Assembly (NCBI GenBank): GCA_900752845.1
Contig: CAADWU010000061.1
Location: 1 to 32,353 of the forward strand
Direction: 5' to 3'
DNA length: 32,353 nt
Origin: Candidatus Gastranaerophilales bacterium
GTDB lineage: Bacteria; Cyanobacteriota; Vampirovibrionia; Gastranaerophilales; Gastranaerophilaceae
This document shows positions 29,917-32,353 of the stretch, piece by piece (position 1 is the first letter of the stretch; every line of letters begins with the position of its first letter). The translations under genes were made by a program, and so were the position numbers. The notes beneath the pieces are model-generated. The model ran no database searches. It was not told the origin of the DNA and saw only the letters and a list, made by a program, of their open reading frames with translations.

Positions 29917-31124
29917 TGGATAATTTTAAATTTGATAAAATTGAAGATGCTTTAGAAGATTTTAAAAACGGTAAAATGATTATCGTAGCTGATGACGAAG
30001 ATCGTGAAAACGAAGGCGATTTGATATGTTCAGGGCAAATGGTAACACCTGAAATCATAAAATTTATGGCAGAAAAAGCAAAAGGTTTAATATGCCTTGC
30101 TGTTTCATCAGAAATTGCAGAAAAAATGGAACTTCCGCAAATGGTTGAACAAAACACCGAGAGTATGAAAACTGCTTTTACAGTAAGTATTGATGCCGCA
30201 GAAAAATACGGTGTTACAACAGGAATTTCAGCTTATGACAGAGCAAAAACAATAGAAGTTTGTCTTGCACCTGATGCTCAGCCTTCCGATTTAAGAAGAC
30301 CGGGACATCTTTTCCCTTGTGTTGCAAGAAAAGGCGGTGTTTTGACAAGAACCGGACATACCGAAGCTGTTGTTGATATGGCAAGACTATGCGGACATAT
30401 TCCTGCAGGTCCTATGTGTGAAATTATGGGTAAAGACGGACACATGGCTAAACGTGATGAACTTTATGAGTTTGCAAAAGAATATGGAATTAAATTTATC
30501 TCTGTTGCGGAATTAATTGCTTACAGGCTAAAATCAGAAAAAATTGTTACTCGTGAAGCAGAAGCGCATTTGCCTACACAATTTGGTGAATTTGAAATCT
30601 TTGGTTACGTTAACAAAATAACAAAACAGGAAGGTGTTGCACTGGTTAAAGACGACGGCTCTGACAAAATTCCTTTAATTCGTGTACACAGCGAATGTAT
30701 GACGGGAGATATTTTCGGCAGCCTGAAATGCGATTGCAATTATCAGCTTCACACCGCAATGCAGATGATTAACGAATACGGAAAAGGCGCAGTTATTTAT
30801 ATGAAAGGTCATGAAGGCAGAGGTATAGGTATTGTTAACAAAATAAAAGCTTACCATTTGCAGGAAATCGGTCAAGATACTGTTGAAGCTAATTTGTCAT
30901 TAGGTTTTAAAGCTGATTTGCGTGACTATGGCATGGGCGCACAAATTATTCTTGATTTAGGGTTTAATAATTTTAACCTTATTACCAACAATCCTAAAAA
31001 AATCATCGGTTTGAATGGTTACGGTCTTACTGTGCATGATATAGTGAAAATAGAGCCGCAAATTAATTCATATAACAAAAGATATATGGAAACTAAAAAG
31101 GAAAAAATGCATCATATGATATGA
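29916..31124 (+). CDS. ribBA: Bifunctional 3,4-dihydroxy-2-butanone-4-phosphate synthase / GTP cyclohydrolase II
   Basis: 402 residues. The N-terminal half is RibB: IIVADDEDRENEGDL with acidic metal ligands and later RTGHTEAVVDMARL. The C-terminal half is RibA: RVHSECMTGDIFGSLKCDC with the three zinc cysteines, then GHEGRGIGIVNKIKAYHLQ and the NNPKKI segment. It supplies both precursors of riboflavin and is translationally coupled to ribE by TAATG. Length fits the fused enzyme. No ribH or ribD is in the window and no FMN riboswitch was recognised before ribE. Confidence 0.97.
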   Translation: MDNFKFDKIEDALEDFKNGKMIIVADDEDRENEGDLICSGQMVTPEIIKFMAEKAKGLICLAVSSEIAEKMELPQMVEQNTESMKTAFTVSIDAAEKYGVTTGISAYDRAKTIEVCLAPDAQPSDLRRPGHLFPCVARKGGVLTRTGHTEAVVDMARLCGHIPAGPMCEIMGKDGHMAKRDELYEFAKEYGIKFISVAELIAYRLKSEKIVTREAEAHLPTQFGEFEIFGYVNKITKQEGVALVKDDGSDKIPLIRVHSECMTGDIFGSLKCDCNYQLHTAMQMINEYGKGAVIYMKGHEGRGIGIVNKIKAYHLQEIGQDTVEANLSLGFKADLRDYGMGAQIILDLGFNNFNLITNNPKKIIGLNGYGLTVHDIVKIEPQINSYNKRYMETKKEKMHHMI

Positions 31125-31128
31125 TGCA
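31108..31128. other. Hairpin overlapping the ribBA stop codon
   Basis: A perfect 9-bp stem (TGCATCATA / TATGATGCA) with loop TGA spans the stop codon. The T-tract after it is weak, so a terminator role is uncertain. Confidence 0.4.
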
Positions 31129-31160
31129 CTTTCAATTAATTTTAACAAGGAATTAAGACT

Positions 31161-32150
31161 ATGACTGAGAATAACTTTGAAGCCAGATTGCTTACACCTG
31201 ATGATTACAAGGGTTTTGCAACCGTATACAACGATTTCAGAAACAGAGCAGTGGAAGAATATAAATTTGAGCTTGAACCTTTAGGGTTTGATGATTTTGT
31301 AGATTCTGTTGATAAAAAACTTATTGACTGTCTGGTTTTATATGAAAATACAATTCCTGTAGCGTTTCTTGTTTACACCACAGCAATATCGGAAGCCGTA
31401 GAATTAAATATTATCCACTCTTTTAAAATGGAAAATATTGCAGAACGAAGTGTTTTTTTGATTAAAAAATTCCTGGAATTAACAAAAATTGAAAGAACAG
31501 AAAAAATAGTATGCTATCCGATGCTCGGTTCTCAAAAAAATATTATCGGTGAAATCGCACGTTTCGGGTTTAAATTTGTCGGAATTGCCGTTTTAAGATT
31601 TATGATGTCAGGAACAAATTCAAGAGAAATATTGAAAATGTCTGAACTTTCTCCGCTCGATGATGATTATAAGCTCGTAAGCTGGAGCGATGTTTATTTT
31701 AAAGATGCAATAAAAGTTGTTCACGAAGGTTTTGAAGACAGTGCCGATGCACTTTTTGATCCCAGATTTAAAACAGAAGACGGTACTTACGATATAATTA
31801 CCAAAATCGTAAAAAATCTATATGCTGAATTTCTTCCTGAAGCTACAACAGTTCTTGTTTACAAAGGTGACCCTGTAGGCTTTTGTTTTATGAATTTAAC
31901 CGGCGGAAGAATTGCAAATATCCCGATTGTTTCTATTAAAAAAGAACATCAGGGAAAAGGGCTTTCTAAACACATGTTGAAAAAATCTGTTGAAAAACTT
32001 ATTGAATGGGCTGAAACTGGAGAAAGACCGATAACAGAAGTTAATACAACTACTGAAACAAATAATTTCCAAGCTTTAAAAATGTACAGGCATTTAGGAT
32101 TTAAAGAAGATTATAATTATCCTCAATCATATTTGCCTGTTAAAAAATAA
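31161..32150 (+). CDS. GNAT-family N-acetyltransferase
   Basis: 329 residues, apparently two GNAT-like halves. The C-terminal half has the acetyl-CoA loop IKKEHQGKGLSKHMLKKSVEKLI (Q/RxxGxG/A form) and the closing TTETNNFQALKMYRHLGFKED. The N-terminal half (LLTPDDYKGFATVYNDFRN...) looks like a degenerate GNAT fold. AAGGA lies before the ATG, 36 nt after ribBA, so it may be the last gene of the riboflavin transcript. The acceptor substrate is unknown. Confidence 0.88.
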   Translation: MTENNFEARLLTPDDYKGFATVYNDFRNRAVEEYKFELEPLGFDDFVDSVDKKLIDCLVLYENTIPVAFLVYTTAISEAVELNIIHSFKMENIAERSVFLIKKFLELTKIERTEKIVCYPMLGSQKNIIGEIARFGFKFVGIAVLRFMMSGTNSREILKMSELSPLDDDYKLVSWSDVYFKDAIKVVHEGFEDSADALFDPRFKTEDGTYDIITKIVKNLYAEFLPEATTVLVYKGDPVGFCFMNLTGGRIANIPIVSIKKEHQGKGLSKHMLKKSVEKLIEWAETGERPITEVNTTTETNNFQALKMYRHLGFKEDYNYPQSYLPVKK

Positions 32151-32160
32151 ATAACAAAAA

Positions 32161-32189
32161 AATAACCCTTGCGATTTACAAGGGTTATT
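32161..32189. terminator. Bidirectional terminator
   Basis: A perfect 11-bp stem (AATAACCCTTG and complement) with a 7-nt loop, A-run before and T-run after, between convergent genes. Confidence 0.9.
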
Positions 32190-32198
32190 TTAATTTAT

Positions 32199-32353
32199 CT
32201 AGAAAAATTTCACGGGTTTAATAGGTTTCACCTGGCAGTTAGAATTTGAGCCTGAGCAGGAATTATCGTAGTCCATTCCCTGACAATAAGGCGTATTAGA
32301 GCTGACATAACCTGCAAGGCAAGCTCCTTCTCTAAAGCTTACACTTTTCGCAA
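32199..32353 (-). CDS. C-terminal fragment of a Cys-rich, probably secreted protein (runs off the window)
   Basis: The last 50 codons of a minus-strand ORF ending at TAG (32199-32201). The visible end is Gly/Ser/Asn-rich with four cysteines (ACLAGYVSSNTPYCQGMDYDNSCSGSNSNC) and a basic/aromatic tail. This composition fits extracellular, pilin-like or adhesin-like proteins of the lineage, where cysteines form disulfides. It is too short to assign and has no similarity to the VR. Confidence 0.6.
   Translation of the reverse strand, partial: AKSVSFREGACLAGYVSSNTPYCQGMDYDNSCSGSNSNCQVKPIKPVKFF

Noticed and set aside
32199..32353. Second DGR variable repeat at the window edge
   Set aside because: The sequence has no similarity to the TR; only a Cys-rich C-terminus is visible.
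1..32353. CRISPR array, tRNA or rRNA genes
   Set aside because: No regularly spaced repeats, no tRNA T-arm/cloverleaf pattern and no rRNA-like segment were found by eye.

Overview
The window looks like chromosome of a gut-type Vampirovibrionia/Melainabacteria (Gastranaerophilales-like) bacterium. It is AT-rich, has many small secreted or TPR proteins, and carries pilin-like proteins with the N-terminal motif GFTLAEVLITLGIIGIVAAM that is typical of that group. The lineage call is an inference from protein style. No rRNA, tRNA or CRISPR array was seen.

Layout. 1-5650: a secreted hypothetical protein, an HSL-type esterase, a zinc alcohol dehydrogenase, a YvlD/holin-4-type membrane protein, a secreted parvulin, a GGDEF diguanylate cyclase and a divergent stand-alone HD-domain protein. 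5650-8600: a spacer with a dispersed palindromic repeat, a small hypothetical gene, then homoserine dehydrogenase and threonine synthase. 8600-13650: a repeat-type hypothetical protein, two TPR proteins, a calcineurin-like phosphoesterase, an MBL-fold hydrolase and the CCA-adding enzyme. 13704-16823: a large SF1 helicase with a C-terminal PD-(D/E)xK-like domain. 16907-17772: a pseudopilin preceded by a 41-codon ORF that contains a G10 tract. 17882-24820 (minus strand): a lipid-synthesis operon in the order small gene, yceD, rpmF, plsX, fabH, small gene, fabD, fabG, acpP, fabF, with a near-consensus promoter at its head and another before acpP. 24959-25759: tpiA.

25837-29231 is the most interesting region: a complete diversity-generating retroelement (DGR). 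It has a reverse transcriptase with the DGR-type GLPIGNLTSQ and YVDD motifs, an Avd-like accessory protein, a template repeat (TR, 25866-25994) and a variable repeat (VR, 26672-26800) at the 3' end of a pseudopilin-like target gene. TR and VR align without gaps over 129 bp. There are 13 mismatches; 12 are at TR adenines on the coding strand and they fall in nine AAY codons. The only other mismatch is at the extreme 3' edge. A divergent XRE-family regulator and a perfect 14+14 bp inverted repeat lie over the -35 of a consensus promoter for the target, so expression of the diversified protein appears to be regulated.

29269-32353: ribE and ribBA (riboflavin), a GNAT acetyltransferase, and the 3' end of a Cys-rich gene running off the window.

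Two further themes cross the window. A 16-bp palindromic word, GGTGCTACGCACGTAG, occurs three times, always inside an ORF. In ribE and in the DGR target it sits in an in-frame extra segment of about 20 codons, which suggests a protein-invading mini-element. Several genes (hom, a TPR gene, cca, the RT gene, ribE) have a -10 box ending 6-8 nt before the ATG and no Shine-Dalgarno, which suggests leaderless transcripts next to ordinary SD-led genes.
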